Shown here: in pieces, positions 9,543-17,873 of the stretch
How positions within the stretch are numbered: the first letter of the stretch is position 1
Layout of the letters: the number at the start of each line of letters is the position of its first letter
Source of the DNA: Eubacterium sp.
GTDB lineage: Bacteria > Bacillota > Clostridia > Lachnospirales > Lachnospiraceae
DNA: 44,584 nucleotides
NCBI GenBank assembly: GCA_024681515.1
Contig: JAILAR010000094.1
Span: 1-44,584 of the forward strand
Reading direction: 5' to 3'
The notes under the pieces: model-generated
The model's database searches: none
What the model was told of the DNA's origin: nothing
Seen by the model: only the letters and a program-made list of their open reading frames with translations
Program-made: the position numbers and the translations under genes

Positions 9543-10031
9543 CTACGGCATGATCTGGATCCTCTCGTCCGTATCACGGAGCTCATTGAACAGCATGTTA
9601 TGCTCCTTGTATTTTTTCAGCACGAAAAATGTAGAGGTTGAAAGCACCGTCTCCATCGGTGCGATCTTCTCATAAACGAAATGAGAGATATCCTTCATGG
9701 ACTCTCCTTCGATGGTCAGGACAAGATCATGGCTCGCCCCTGACATCAGATACACGGAATCCACTTCTTCAAAACGGCTGATCCGCTCCGCGATACGATC
9801 GAAACCTTCGCCGCGCACCGGTGAGATCTTTACGCCGATCTGCGCCATGACCTTTTCGTCATTGGCCTTCTCCCAGTTGATCACGGCGCTGTAACCGCAG
9901 ATGATCTTCTCTTTCTCCATCTCTGCGATCGCCTCAGCAACCTCATCCTCCGCTACCCCGATCATGGCCGCGATATCCGCTGCCGAAAGGCGGCTGTTCT
10001 TTTCAAGGATCTTAAGGATTTCCTCTCTCAT
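9543..10031 (-). CDS. Lrp/AsnC-family transcriptional regulator
   Basis: A 162-residue protein. The N-terminal winged helix-turn-helix covers about residues 1-55 (ILKILEKNSRLSAADIAAMI). The C-terminal RAM/AsnC ligand domain (about 65-150) contains VDSVYLMSGASHDLVLTIEG, which matches the family's effector-binding core. The start at 10031 has GGGAGGG at proper spacing; an earlier in-frame codon at 10064 has no such site. It lies directly upstream of the aminotransferase, which is the likely target together with itself. The family is clear; the effector is unknown. Confidence 0.88.
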   Translation of the reverse strand: MREEILKILEKNSRLSAADIAAMIGVAEDEVAEAIAEMEKEKIICGYSAVINWEKANDEKVMAQIGVKISPVRGEGFDRIAERISRFEEVDSVYLMSGASHDLVLTIEGESMKDISHFVYEKIAPMETVLSTSTFFVLKKYKEHNMLFNELRDTDERIQIMP

Positions 10032-10065
10032 ACTGTTATTCCCTCCCTTAACTTCTTCTATCATA

Positions 10066-11121
10066 CTACACTTCTTCCAATGCGTCTCCCTCCGGCAGAT
10101 TCAGGTATCTTTCCATATGAAAGCTCTCCGCCGTAACAAGACGCGCCTTTTCTTTTGTCAGTTCTCCGGCATACGCCCAGTGAAACCCGGTCGGAATCCG
10201 CCTCTCGAATTCGTCCGCAGTCTCTGCGGGCACAACGGCCAGCAATCCTCCGGTTCCCAGCAGTTGATACGGATTGATGTTCAGAAACTCGCTCAGTTCC
10301 ACCACACTCTGCCGAACAGTCAGCCCTTCATGCCGTACCCGGATCCCGCAGCCTGCTGCCTCTGCCAGCTGGTATAAAGCCGCATGGACACCGCCGTTTG
10401 AAACATCGTGCAGAAAAACCGCCCCTGCGGAGAGTGCCGCTGCCGCTTTCTCCTTCACCGAAAAATCCGAAGCATCATACTCCATGGTATCAATATAACT
10501 GTCCGCGAATCTCTTTTGCAGCATTTCCCGGTTCCTTTTCACCAGAAGATCCGCGCCCAGACATCCGACTTCTCCAAAGAAATATACCCGGTCTCCGGGC
10601 TGCATCCGAAGCTTTGACTCCTGCTCCGGCCTGTATGTCTCCCCGCTGCTTCTTCCTGTCAGCACCACCTGCACCAGACAGTCCTCACCCTCCTGAAAAA
10701 ACACGGTATTCCCGCCAACGATCCGGCATCCCCGCCGGACCGAGAACTGCGTAAGGCGCTGCATCTCTCGCCGGATCCGGCTTTCAGGGCAGGATATTCC
10801 CGCCACCAGAAGGATCTGCGCCGCAAAGGAAGCTTCTTCGATGATCCCTTTCGTTGCAAGCTGATTTTCCGCTGTGATCCATGCCGCTTCTCCGGCCGTC
10901 AGCGGATACTCCTCGGGAAAACGGGAAGAAGGCTGTACACCCACAGCCTGCAGCTCCGTAATCTCCCCATTTTGAAAGATGGCTGCGTCCAAACCGAGCG
11001 CAGCCCCCTCCATAACACCGTCTCCCCGCCGCGGGATATGCTTCAGTACGCTTTGCAAAAGCACTCTTCCTCCCGCGGGGCGGAAACTCTTATTCTGATT
11101 CTTTCTGTCTTCCTGGTTCAT
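10066..11121 (-). CDS. AIR synthase-related (HypE/ThiL/PurM fold) protein
   Basis: A 351-residue protein with the two-domain AIR synthase fold. The N-terminal half has GLDAAIF in place of the GxDAA metal/ATP loop and a long ATP-binding helix region (GRVLLQSVLKHIPRR). The C-terminal half has FLHDVSNGGVHAALYQLAEAAGCGIRV, the typical HDxxxGG motif of AIRS_C. Members bind ATP and make phosphorylated or amidated intermediates (PurM, ThiL, SelD, HypE). It resembles HypE-like orphans, but no hydrogenase genes are nearby, so the substrate is not assigned. The start is uncertain because no strong ribosome binding site precedes 11121. It ends 34 bp before the Lrp-family gene and may lead that operon. 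Confidence 0.75.
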   Translation of the reverse strand: MNQEDRKNQNKSFRPAGGRVLLQSVLKHIPRRGDGVMEGAALGLDAAIFQNGEITELQAVGVQPSSRFPEEYPLTAGEAAWITAENQLATKGIIEEASFAAQILLVAGISCPESRIRREMQRLTQFSVRRGCRIVGGNTVFFQEGEDCLVQVVLTGRSSGETYRPEQESKLRMQPGDRVYFFGEVGCLGADLLVKRNREMLQKRFADSYIDTMEYDASDFSVKEKAAAALSAGAVFLHDVSNGGVHAALYQLAEAAGCGIRVRHEGLTVRQSVVELSEFLNINPYQLLGTGGLLAVVPAETADEFERRIPTGFHWAYAGELTKEKARLVTAESFHMERYLNLPEGDALEEV

Positions 11122-11198
11122 AGTCTTTTGATATTTCCGGCGTGATCTTCTGAACCTCTGCCTTACGTTGACAGCTTATGATCACATCCGTTCCACAG

Positions 11199-12905
11199 TT
11201 ACTCAGACTCCGGAATATCTCCGCCTTCGATTACCAGCACATCATCCGGATTCTCCTGATTTCCAGGATCCTCCTGGTTTCCGGGATCCTCCTGATTCCC
11301 GGGATCCTCCTGGTTTCCGGGATCCTCCTGATTTCCGGGATCCTCCTGATTTCCGGGATCCTCCTGGTTTCCGGGATCTTCCTGATTTCCGGGATCATTC
11401 GGAGTTTCCGTATCCTCCGTTGCCTCGGTATCCTCCGTGGCTTCCGATTCCGAAGACTCCGGCTCCGGTCCCTTCTTGATCTTCTTCGGTGTTGCGCTGT
11501 AGACACTCTTGTTGATCAGAACCTTGTCCTGCAGCTCATCATCGTAGTACACATATTTCCAAAGCTCGGTGCGGTAACCGGTCTTTCCGTTGGCCGTTAC
11601 CTCCTCGGTTCCCGGTGCCATTTCCGGATCCACCGTGATCTCGTCTTCCGGCGGATCGATCCGTTCCACGATATTATTGTCGAAGGAAATGCTCCGCCGC
11701 GGGTCACGGTACTCATGGCCGTAAATGTTCGCGGTGATATAACCCTCTTCCGTGTTGCAGTCAACTTCGATGTAGATCGGATATTCCAGATTGTTCCGGA
11801 AGATCAGATCCAGATAACCGCCTGCCATGGTCGCATCATAGGACAGCGGTACGTAGGATACCGGAAGGCCGTGATAATCACGCTTCACGATCTCGATCTC
11901 TGCCCAGAGAAGCGCGTTATACAGAGTGGAAGACATCTGGCAGACACCGCCGCCGATGCCGGGCACCACTTCATTATTTACAAATACACCGGCCATCGCA
12001 TAGCCGTTATAATCCTCAATGGGATCGATGGTGTAATAGGTGGAAACCTCTTCTCCCGGATACACGATCTTGCCGTTCATCAGTTCCGCCGCACGGGCAA
12101 TGTTCTGATTCCGCCCCTTGTCGCTGAGACCAAACTCCGTGGTGTAGGTTCCCAGCAGATCCGTAATGTAGGACAATGTCTCCGTCTGCGAATCCTCGTT
12201 GTCCACGATCACCAGCGGAACGACCACATCCTCATGATCCCAGCCTGCGGACAGCACTGTATCAATGGCCTTCGTGGTTGCGTCCACATCCAGCCGAACA
12301 CTGGAATTACCCGGAATAACCGAAACCTCTGTCTTGCTCTTCTTGATCAGCTGTGCATTTTCGGAGCCGTCGAAAACCTTCTTCAGTTCCTCATTGACCA
12401 GGCTCTTCACCCGAGATCCACTGACCGTCCTGCGGATATCCAGCTTTACATCCGCTTCGGAATGCCGCTCTCTGTAACGTTTCAGGAGCGAACCGGAATT
12501 GCCGTAGCCAATCGCCTCGCACACCACGCCGTCCACGTCACCGTAGTAGCCCAGCTCTCCCAGAGTCGTCTCCACATCCCCGTACTCACTGGTCATCTTT
12601 ACGGTCACATCCTGCAGCCCATCTTCCCGGGCCTGAAGCTCCTGCTTTGCCTGTTCTTCCGTATATTCACTGATGCTCATTCCATCCGCAAATATATGCC
12701 CCTGGATCGTCAGGGCGTCCGCCGAGACTCCTGTCCGGCCATCTGCGTCGTCTCCGGTCTGAGCACCCGTTACGGATACATTTCCGTCTTCGGATCCAAC
12801 CTCAGCTCCGTCTTCCGGCTCTGCATGAACCGGCTTCGGCACGTAGATCAGAAGAAATGCCGCCACCAGCAATGCCGTGATCCATATTCTTCCTCTTCTT
12901 TTCAT
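11199..12905 (-). CDS. VanW-domain surface protein with acidic C-terminal repeats
   Basis: A 568-residue exported protein. A basic N-terminus and hydrophobic segment (WITALLVAAFLLIYV) form a signal anchor. A peptidoglycan-binding-like region (PF12229 type) spans about residues 70-260, and the VanW domain about 265-430 (RNQNIARAAEL, the glycine-rich GIGGGVCQMSSTLYNA, YDATMAGGYLDL). The tail from about 480 is Glu/Thr rich and ends in eight DPGNQE units. VanW occurs in some vancomycin-resistance clusters, but this type is a common clostridial cell-wall protein and implies no resistance. The start may be 12905 or 12914; ribosome binding sites are weak for both. It follows the 36-residue membrane protein, and both probably use the promoter at 13188-13216. 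Confidence 0.85.
   Translation of the reverse strand: MKRRGRIWITALLVAAFLLIYVPKPVHAEPEDGAEVGSEDGNVSVTGAQTGDDADGRTGVSADALTIQGHIFADGMSISEYTEEQAKQELQAREDGLQDVTVKMTSEYGDVETTLGELGYYGDVDGVVCEAIGYGNSGSLLKRYRERHSEADVKLDIRRTVSGSRVKSLVNEELKKVFDGSENAQLIKKSKTEVSVIPGNSSVRLDVDATTKAIDTVLSAGWDHEDVVVPLVIVDNEDSQTETLSYITDLLGTYTTEFGLSDKGRNQNIARAAELMNGKIVYPGEEVSTYYTIDPIEDYNGYAMAGVFVNNEVVPGIGGGVCQMSSTLYNALLWAEIEIVKRDYHGLPVSYVPLSYDATMAGGYLDLIFRNNLEYPIYIEVDCNTEEGYITANIYGHEYRDPRRSISFDNNIVERIDPPEDEITVDPEMAPGTEEVTANGKTGYRTELWKYVYYDDELQDKVLINKSVYSATPKKIKKGPEPESSESEATEDTEATEDTETPNDPGNQEDPGNQEDPGNQEDPGNQEDPGNQEDPGNQEDPGNQEDPGNQENPDDVLVIEGGDIPESE
11253..11396 (-). repeat. Eight 18-bp tandem repeats inside the VanW gene
   Basis: Eight head-to-tail 18-bp units encode DPGNQE. 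They differ only at a few third positions (CAG/CAA-type changes and GGA/GGG). No frame is lost, so copy number can vary by slippage and change the length of the wall-exposed tail. Confidence 0.95.
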
Positions 12906-12969
12906 ATCTGCCATCTCTTTTCTGATATTACTATCTTTGCTACCGAAACATCTGATGGCGTTTCGGAAC

Positions 12970-13080
12970 CTAAAATGCAGTCACAAGCAGTCCGATGACC
13001 ATGCCTGCCACCAGCAGGATGCAGATCACAGCTGCAATGATCCGGGTACTTTTCTTTCTCTTCTTGCTGAAATCAACCAT
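12970..13080 (-). CDS. Small single-pass membrane protein (36 residues)
   Basis: An ORF of 36 codons preceded by GGAGGAG ten bases before ATG, a strong ribosome binding site. The product starts MVDFSKKRKKSTR, a basic cytosolic head, followed by one hydrophobic segment to the end (IIAAVICILLVAGMVIGLLV). By the positive-inside rule the N-terminus faces the cytosol. It sits between a good promoter (13188-13216) and the VanW gene, 64 bp upstream of that gene, so it probably leads a two-gene operon. Small membrane proteins of this shape are common in Firmicutes; I assign no function. Confidence 0.7.
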   Translation of the reverse strand: MVDFSKKRKKSTRIIAAVICILLVAGMVIGLLVTAF

Positions 13081-13144
13081 TTTCGATCTCCTCCGTAATT
13101 TGGGTTTTATTATCATTATGTCAGTATCTGTATATCCTCAATGC

Positions 13145-13177
13145 CGAGACCCCGGGGCCTGCCCCGGGATAGTCTCG
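13145..13177 (-). promoter_or_regulatory. Strong GC hairpin at the 5' end of the VanW operon leader
   Basis: CGAGAC and GTCTCG enclose CCCGGGG-cctg-CCCCGGG: 13 base pairs with a three-base bulge. It starts a few bases after the predicted transcription start of the promoter at 13188-13216, so it would cap the 5' end of the roughly 100-base leader. No U-run follows, so it is not a normal terminator. It may stabilise the mRNA or bind a regulator. Confidence 0.55.
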
Positions 13178-13187
13178 TACACGTTAT

Positions 13188-13216
13188 GTTCTACACGTTT
13201 CACAGTCAATTGTCAA
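13188..13216 (-). promoter_or_regulatory. Sigma-A type promoter for the small membrane protein and VanW genes
   Basis: The minus strand shows a perfect -35 TTGACA (13211-13216), a 17-bp spacer and a -10 TAGAAC (13188-13193). Transcription should start near 13181 and leave a leader of about 100 bases before the 36-codon gene. Confidence 0.6.
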
Positions 13217-13319
13217 ACATTTTAAAGCTTTCTTCACAGAATACCGGAAATATGCCGACACACCTGCACCAATATCCGTTTTTTTCGGCTTTTTCGTTAA
13301 TGTGTACGGTTTGCAAAAG

Positions 13320-13961
13320 TCATCCGAGGCTTCGGGAACCGGTAACACAACACTCACGCAATATGCATTCCCCGCATTTGGGCCGTCCGGAGATACACCA
13401 GGTCCGCCCTACGGCGATGGCCTGCACGTTGTACAACGTCCACTGCTCCTTCGGCAGGATCTTCATCAGGTCAAATTCCACCTTCGTCGGATCCGTCTCC
13501 TTCGTGAGTCCCACCAGCCGGGACACCCGTTTCACATGGGTATCCACCACGATGGAATCAATATGAAAGATATTCCCCCGCACCACATTTGCGGTCTTTC
13601 GTCCGACTCCCGGAAGCGAGGTCAGTTCGTCGATGTCCGAGGGAACCTCCCCGTCATAGCGGTCCAGCAGTTCCCGGGCACAGGCTTTGAGATTCTTCGC
13701 TTTATTCTTGTAGAAGCCCGTAGAATAGATGTCTTTCTCCAGCTCGGACAGATCCGCATCCGCAAAATCCTTCACCGTCTTATACTTTTGATACAGATCC
13801 TTCGTCACCAGGTTCACGCGGTCGTCCGTGCACTGCGCCGACAGGATCGTCGCAAAAAGCAGCTGCCAGGGAGTCTCAAAATGCAGGTAGGTGAACATTT
13901 CCGTACCATATTCACGATTCAGGGCCTCGGTCACAAGCCGGGCACGTTCTTTTCTTGTCAT
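13320..13961 (-). CDS. nth: Endonuclease III (DNA glycosylase/AP lyase)
   Basis: A 213-residue base-excision repair enzyme of normal Nth length. The helix-hairpin-helix LPGVGRKTANVV contains the catalytic Lys, and IVVDTHVKRVSRLVGL contains the catalytic Asp. The C-terminal [4Fe-4S] ligands follow the C-X6-C-X2-C-X5-C pattern (CISGRPKCGECILRECC). It removes oxidised pyrimidines and cleaves at abasic sites. GGAG lies 7 bases before the start. It follows the DUF815 ATPase gene by 46 bp and is probably cotranscribed with it. Confidence 0.95.
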   Translation of the reverse strand: MTRKERARLVTEALNREYGTEMFTYLHFETPWQLLFATILSAQCTDDRVNLVTKDLYQKYKTVKDFADADLSELEKDIYSTGFYKNKAKNLKACARELLDRYDGEVPSDIDELTSLPGVGRKTANVVRGNIFHIDSIVVDTHVKRVSRLVGLTKETDPTKVEFDLMKILPKEQWTLYNVQAIAVGRTWCISGRPKCGECILRECCVTGSRSLG

Positions 13962-14007
13962 GTTGATTCTCCGTCCAAAACAGGTTCCGAAACATCACCG
14001 GGTGTCT

Positions 14008-15342
14008 CTACAGATTCTGTCCCGCCATGTAATCGATGAACTGCTGCGCCGTCCGGCCGGACATGCCGCCGTGGGAGACTTCCCACTTTGCAGCTTCCCT
14101 TTGCAGTTTTTCGGGATCGATGGCAAGTCCCGGCACACGCTTTGCCAGTTCCTCCACAATCTGCACATATTCCTTCTTGTTCGGCTTCATGTACGGGATC
14201 TTGATTCCGAACCGATCCACCAGAGACAGCTTCTCCTGCAGCGTATCGCCGCGGTGCTTCTCCAGATCCACATCGGCCGTGTCGTTCCAGCTTTCCCGGA
14301 TCAGGTTCCGCCGATTTGAAGTAGCGTAGATCAGCACATTATCCGGGCGGTTCTCCAGTCCGCCTTCGATCACTGCCTTCAGGTACTTATATTCCGTCTC
14401 GTGATCCTCAAAAGACAGATCATCCATGTAAATGATGAACTTATAATTCCGGTGCTTCACCGTGGAAATGACCTGCGACAGGCTCTGCATCTGATGCTTA
14501 TAGAGCTCGATCATTCGAAGTCCCTGATCGTAGTACTCCGCGATGAGCGCCTTGATGCTGGTGGACTTTCCGGTCCCCGCATCACCGAAGAGCAGACAGT
14601 TATTTGCCCGATGCCCACGCAGGAACGCTTCCGTGTTCTCACGCAGCTTCTGCTTCTGAATCTCATATCCCACCAGATCCGAAAGCCGGACATCTTCGAT
14701 ATTGTTGATGGGTTCGAATGCCAGCCCTGTCTCCTGCTCTTTCAGGCGGAACGCCCGGTTTAGTCCAAGCATACCGACCCCATAGTCACGATAGAAATTG
14801 GCGAGGATATCCAGCATACGTTCGGCCGCCATACCGTCCGCCCCCGCCCCGCACTCCTCCAGAACCCGGGAGATGGCATCGCTGGTTTCCCGCACGCGGA
14901 GGCTGACATTTCGATTGTAGTTCTGTGCACGCTTCTCGATAGCCTGATAGTGAGTGATGGTGGAGAAGCAGTCAATCCCCAAAGTCTTCTCCACAGTTGA
15001 AAAATCATACACAAAAAGCTCTGCAAAGATCTTCATATCCTGCAGGGCAAACTGACGGACCGTACCATCCTCGATCCCCTTTTTCTCCGCAGTCAGAGAC
15101 AGAGAATTCTCATTTGTTAGGAGCAGATAGGTCAAATAATCCCGCCAGAGATTCCGATCAAAACCATACATCGTTGCCAGATCCAGTAAAGCATGGATAC
15201 CTCCGTAGATCCGATTTACGAGATCCGGCCGTTCAGTTATATCCGTCTGTTTCAATTTCCGTAAACAGTCAGAGAAAGTCTGAATGATCCCGTCATCGCC
15301 AAAATTCCTGTATAATACCAATCTTGATAGATACCTATACAT
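14008..15342 (-). CDS. AAA+ ATPase of the DUF815 family
   Basis: A 444-residue cytosolic ATPase. The C-terminal half has Walker A GDAGTGKST, Walker B FIIYMDDLSFE, and a sensor-like region NVLIYATSNRRNLIRESW. All are conserved in DUF815 proteins of Firmicutes and other bacteria. The N-terminal 200 residues are helical and family-specific. The biochemical role is not established. The start has AGGAG seven bases upstream, and leader motif copy b3 lies before it. nth follows on the same strand. Confidence 0.88.
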   Translation of the reverse strand: MYRYLSRLVLYRNFGDDGIIQTFSDCLRKLKQTDITERPDLVNRIYGGIHALLDLATMYGFDRNLWRDYLTYLLLTNENSLSLTAEKKGIEDGTVRQFALQDMKIFAELFVYDFSTVEKTLGIDCFSTITHYQAIEKRAQNYNRNVSLRVRETSDAISRVLEECGAGADGMAAERMLDILANFYRDYGVGMLGLNRAFRLKEQETGLAFEPINNIEDVRLSDLVGYEIQKQKLRENTEAFLRGHRANNCLLFGDAGTGKSTSIKALIAEYYDQGLRMIELYKHQMQSLSQVISTVKHRNYKFIIYMDDLSFEDHETEYKYLKAVIEGGLENRPDNVLIYATSNRRNLIRESWNDTADVDLEKHRGDTLQEKLSLVDRFGIKIPYMKPNKKEYVQIVEELAKRVPGLAIDPEKLQREAAKWEVSHGGMSGRTAQQFIDYMAGQNL

Positions 15343-15350
15343 ATAAATGC

Positions 15351-15420
15351 TCCTATCATTCGATACTTCGCACGTAACTCTGATCGCTTTATGCTTTATA
15401 CTATCATTCGAGTCCGTGCT
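15351..15420 (-). repeat. Leader motif copy b3 upstream of the DUF815 gene
   Basis: The minus strand reads AGCACGGACTCGAATGATAG, about 30 bases, then TACGTGCGAAGTATCGAATGATAGGAG, ending in the ribosome binding site. CGAATGATAG occurs twice inside it. It aligns with copy b2 before mutS2, and GCAC and GTGC can pair. Confidence 0.5.
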
Positions 15421-15864
15421 TTATTTTTCGATCGCATCCACGATCACTTTTCCCTCATGCTCATACACGGTGCAGCGTTTTCCGATATTTCTTTCATCGG
15501 GATTGGCCACGATATAGGTCTCCGTCGTCTTCTCATTATGATACGCATCCGTATAGCGGACCGTGTATTTATAGCAGCTGACCCGGCTCGCTGTAGGCCT
15601 CCCACTCATCATCGCCAGAAAAACGATCATCTCATCCGTTTCAAGATCGACCTAATCCATTCCGGTGACCTCTCCGAGACATAGCACGCCCTGATCCATG
15701 ATCCGTTTATGAACGTCACTGTACAGCTTTGTCGTCTTAGCCTTGCTCCTTCTCCTCGGCGGAAATGCAAGAAAGACGAACAGACCTGCAAGAAGCACAC
15801 AGAAAATGATCATCGGTGGCATTTCCAGACCGATTCCCAGAGGGAGCCCGAGGCCTAAAATCAT
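15421..15864 (-). pseudogene. Small membrane protein gene interrupted by an in-frame TAG (DUF3592-like)
   Basis: Two halves lie in the same frame and are separated only by TAG at 15652-15654. The first half (about 70 residues) has an N-terminal hydrophobic segment (MIIFCVLLAGLFVFLAF) and a basic stretch, and ends GVLCLGEVTGMD. After the TAG the frame continues VDLETDEM and then a soluble domain with YKYTVRYTDAYHNEKT, NIGKRCTVYEHEGK and VIVDAI. The GEV...YKYTVRYTD...GKRCTVYEHEGK pattern resembles DUF3592 proteins, where one domain would span the stop. One base change (CAG to TAG) explains it. The gene may be broken, mis-sequenced, or read through. The start is unsure: ATG 15864 or GTG 15867, with no clear ribosome binding site. 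Confidence 0.6.
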
Positions 15865-15888
15865 CACTGCACTGATTATACAAATGAC

Positions 15889-16011
15889 TTATTTTTTATC
15901 CTCCGTCTTGATCCGATATCCTTCGACGGCGTATTGGATCTTCCGGAAGTTCTTTAATTCCAGGGAAGGAATCTCCGATTTCAAAGGATCACTCTCGGGG
16001 TCTGCAGTCAT
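15889..16011 (-). CDS. Hypothetical 40-residue protein
   Basis: A short ORF starting at ATG 16011 with GGAGG nine bases upstream. The longer reading from TTG 16092 has no ribosome binding site. The product is charged and soluble (MTADPESDPLKSEIPSLELK at the start, KTEDKK at the end), with no membrane segment and no family I recognise. It lies between murJ and the interrupted membrane protein gene on the same strand. Confidence 0.45.
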   Translation of the reverse strand: MTADPESDPLKSEIPSLELKNFRKIQYAVEGYRIKTEDKK

Positions 16012-16108
16012 TTCCAAACTCCTCCGTCCATCATCATAGATCTGCCGATCGATAAATAACGTTGCGCATCCGTATGCCTGCAATTGCTGCAATTCACACG
16101 GTACGACA

Positions 16109-17683
16109 TCACCTCTTGAACTTCCGCATAAAGATACTCTTCACCGCCTGCACCTCCCGCATCTTCAGCAGGATCGCCACGATAAAGAATACAGCCACGC
16201 CGACGATAAAGAGGATCCCCACCTCCAGAAGCTGGAAGACCTTCCGATCGACAGGCAGCACGTTGTCCAGCAGGTCATCCAGGCGGAACAGTGCCAGAAG
16301 CATGGCTCCGCTGGCAAGCACAGTCTTCATAGCGGATGCCATGATCTCCCGCCAGGGAAGGGACATACCGATCCGTTTTTTCAGATACACGGACAGCAGC
16401 ACCATACTTGCGATGCCCGCTCCGGAGTAAGCCAGCGCCAGTCCGTTGGCGTCCCAGATCCGTACAAAGATAAAGCTGAGCAGCGCATTCAGCAGCAGAC
16501 ACACCACGTTGATCAGCATGGGGGTCTTGGTATCCCGGGCCGAGTAGAACGCCCGGTTCAGTACCAGCTGCTCGGAATAACCGATGGTTCCCAGGGAGTA
16601 GATTAGCATGAACCCTGCCATAACAGCGATATCCGAAACCTTGAACTCACCCTGCAGATACATGGCCCGGATGAGAGGCGTACGAAGCACAGCGATGCCC
16701 ACCGCCGCCGGGATGGTCAGGAAAAAGACCGTCCGGAAGGACATGGAGAAATCATTTCTGTATTCTTCTTTATTCCCCGTAGCATAATGCTCCGACATGG
16801 TGGGGAAGATGGACAGGGATATGGTGGCGCCGAAGATCAACACCGGAAGCTGGCTGATACTCTGGGCATTCTTCATGGAGGACACGGTACTGTTCCCCAG
16901 ACCCGACGCAAAGTACTGATTCACCAGCAGATTGATATGATTCACCGAAAGGCCAAGCAGCACCGGTCCCAGCATACGGAAGAATTTCCGGATACCGTCC
17001 TGCTTTAAGTCCAGCACAAACTGGTATTTGTAGCCCACCTTGTGCATGGGCCGGATGTGTGCCGCCAGGTTCGCCACCGCACCGATGACAACGCTGATGG
17101 AAAAGCCTGCGATGCCCAGTCCGAAGACCTGTGACAGCAGCACGCCGAAGGCCACGATGGAAATGTTGTAGTAGATGGAACCCAGTGCCGAGGGCACAAA
17201 GTTCTTATAGGATTGCATGATGCCCATGCAGACACCGGTGAGACACATGAAGAAACACTGGAAGAACATGATCCTTGTCAGCTTCACCGTCAGTTCAAAG
17301 GCCTCCCCCTCAAACTGCATGAAGGTATCCACCAGCCAGGGCGTAAAGATCTCTCCCAGCAGGCAGAACGCCATGGCCAGGATCGCCACCAGGTTCAGGA
17401 CGGTATTGCCCATCCGGAAGCCCTTCTCCTTCTCACCCGTCGCGATATACACACTGAAAATGGGAATAAAGGCAGTCGAAAGCGCCCCGCCCACCAGGAT
17501 CGTGTAGATGAAATCCGGGATCGTAAAGGCGGAGATATATGCATCATTTTCCATCCCCATACCGAAGATACTGGAAATGATGATATTCCGGGCAAAGCCC
17601 ACCACGCTGGCGATCAGACTGGAGATGGCCATGATGGTCGAGGCTTTCATGACGCCCTGGGCTGTCTTTTGTGATTCTTCCAT
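16109..17683 (-). CDS. murJ: Lipid II flippase MurJ (MviN family)
   Basis: A 524-residue polytopic membrane protein with about 14 hydrophobic segments, the MurJ size. The N-terminus (SSLIASVVGFARNIIISSIFGMG) and the conserved VGGALSTAFIPIFS motif are typical of MurJ/MviN in the MOP exporter superfamily. It flips lipid II across the membrane for peptidoglycan synthesis. The start at ATG 17683 is preferred over 17764, because family homology begins there; AGAGAG upstream is only a weak ribosome binding site. The C-terminus is basic (MRKFKR). Confidence 0.88.
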   Translation of the reverse strand: MEESQKTAQGVMKASTIMAISSLIASVVGFARNIIISSIFGMGMENDAYISAFTIPDFIYTILVGGALSTAFIPIFSVYIATGEKEKGFRMGNTVLNLVAILAMAFCLLGEIFTPWLVDTFMQFEGEAFELTVKLTRIMFFQCFFMCLTGVCMGIMQSYKNFVPSALGSIYYNISIVAFGVLLSQVFGLGIAGFSISVVIGAVANLAAHIRPMHKVGYKYQFVLDLKQDGIRKFFRMLGPVLLGLSVNHINLLVNQYFASGLGNSTVSSMKNAQSISQLPVLIFGATISLSIFPTMSEHYATGNKEEYRNDFSMSFRTVFFLTIPAAVGIAVLRTPLIRAMYLQGEFKVSDIAVMAGFMLIYSLGTIGYSEQLVLNRAFYSARDTKTPMLINVVCLLLNALLSFIFVRIWDANGLALAYSGAGIASMVLLSVYLKKRIGMSLPWREIMASAMKTVLASGAMLLALFRLDDLLDNVLPVDRKVFQLLEVGILFIVGVAVFFIVAILLKMREVQAVKSIFMRKFKR

Positions 17684-17824
17684 GCTGTATGCTCTCTTTT
17701 CAAACCATTCAATGATCAAACTGCCGGGGATACAAACTGTCATGTACACAGCGTTTGCGACCATTTAAGCTTATCATCATAATTACGACAATGACAGGAC
17801 ACTCCACGCCCGGATCGACTATAG

Positions 17825-17858
17825 CCTGTCATCCTGAGCGAAGCGAAGGATCCTGTCA
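17825..17858 (+). repeat. Dispersed repeat copy a1
   Basis: The plus strand reads TGTCATCCTGAGCGAAGCG followed by AAGGATCCTGTCA. It is an imperfect palindrome in the DNA just downstream of nfnB. Related copies are at 19296-19332, 28362-28392 and 37486-37525. Repeats of the form TCATCCTGAGC...GCGAAGGATC are known to me as common dispersed intergenic elements in many bacteria. Confidence 0.7.
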
Positions 17859-17873
17859 CTCCGATTGCTATTT

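Noticed and set aside
11199-12905. VanW gene as evidence of vancomycin resistance
   Set aside because: No vanA/B ligase, vanH, vanX or vanS/R genes are nearby. VanW-domain proteins are common in clostridial genomes.
11178-12998. Plus-strand ORF of 606 codons
   Set aside because: It is antisense to the VanW gene. Its Ile/Leu/Arg-rich product mirrors the complementary codons, and the VanW frame has clear domains.
15652-15654. TAG as a pyrrolysine or other recoded codon
   Set aside because: No pyrrolysine genes or recoding structure are visible, and a single CAG to TAG change is simpler.
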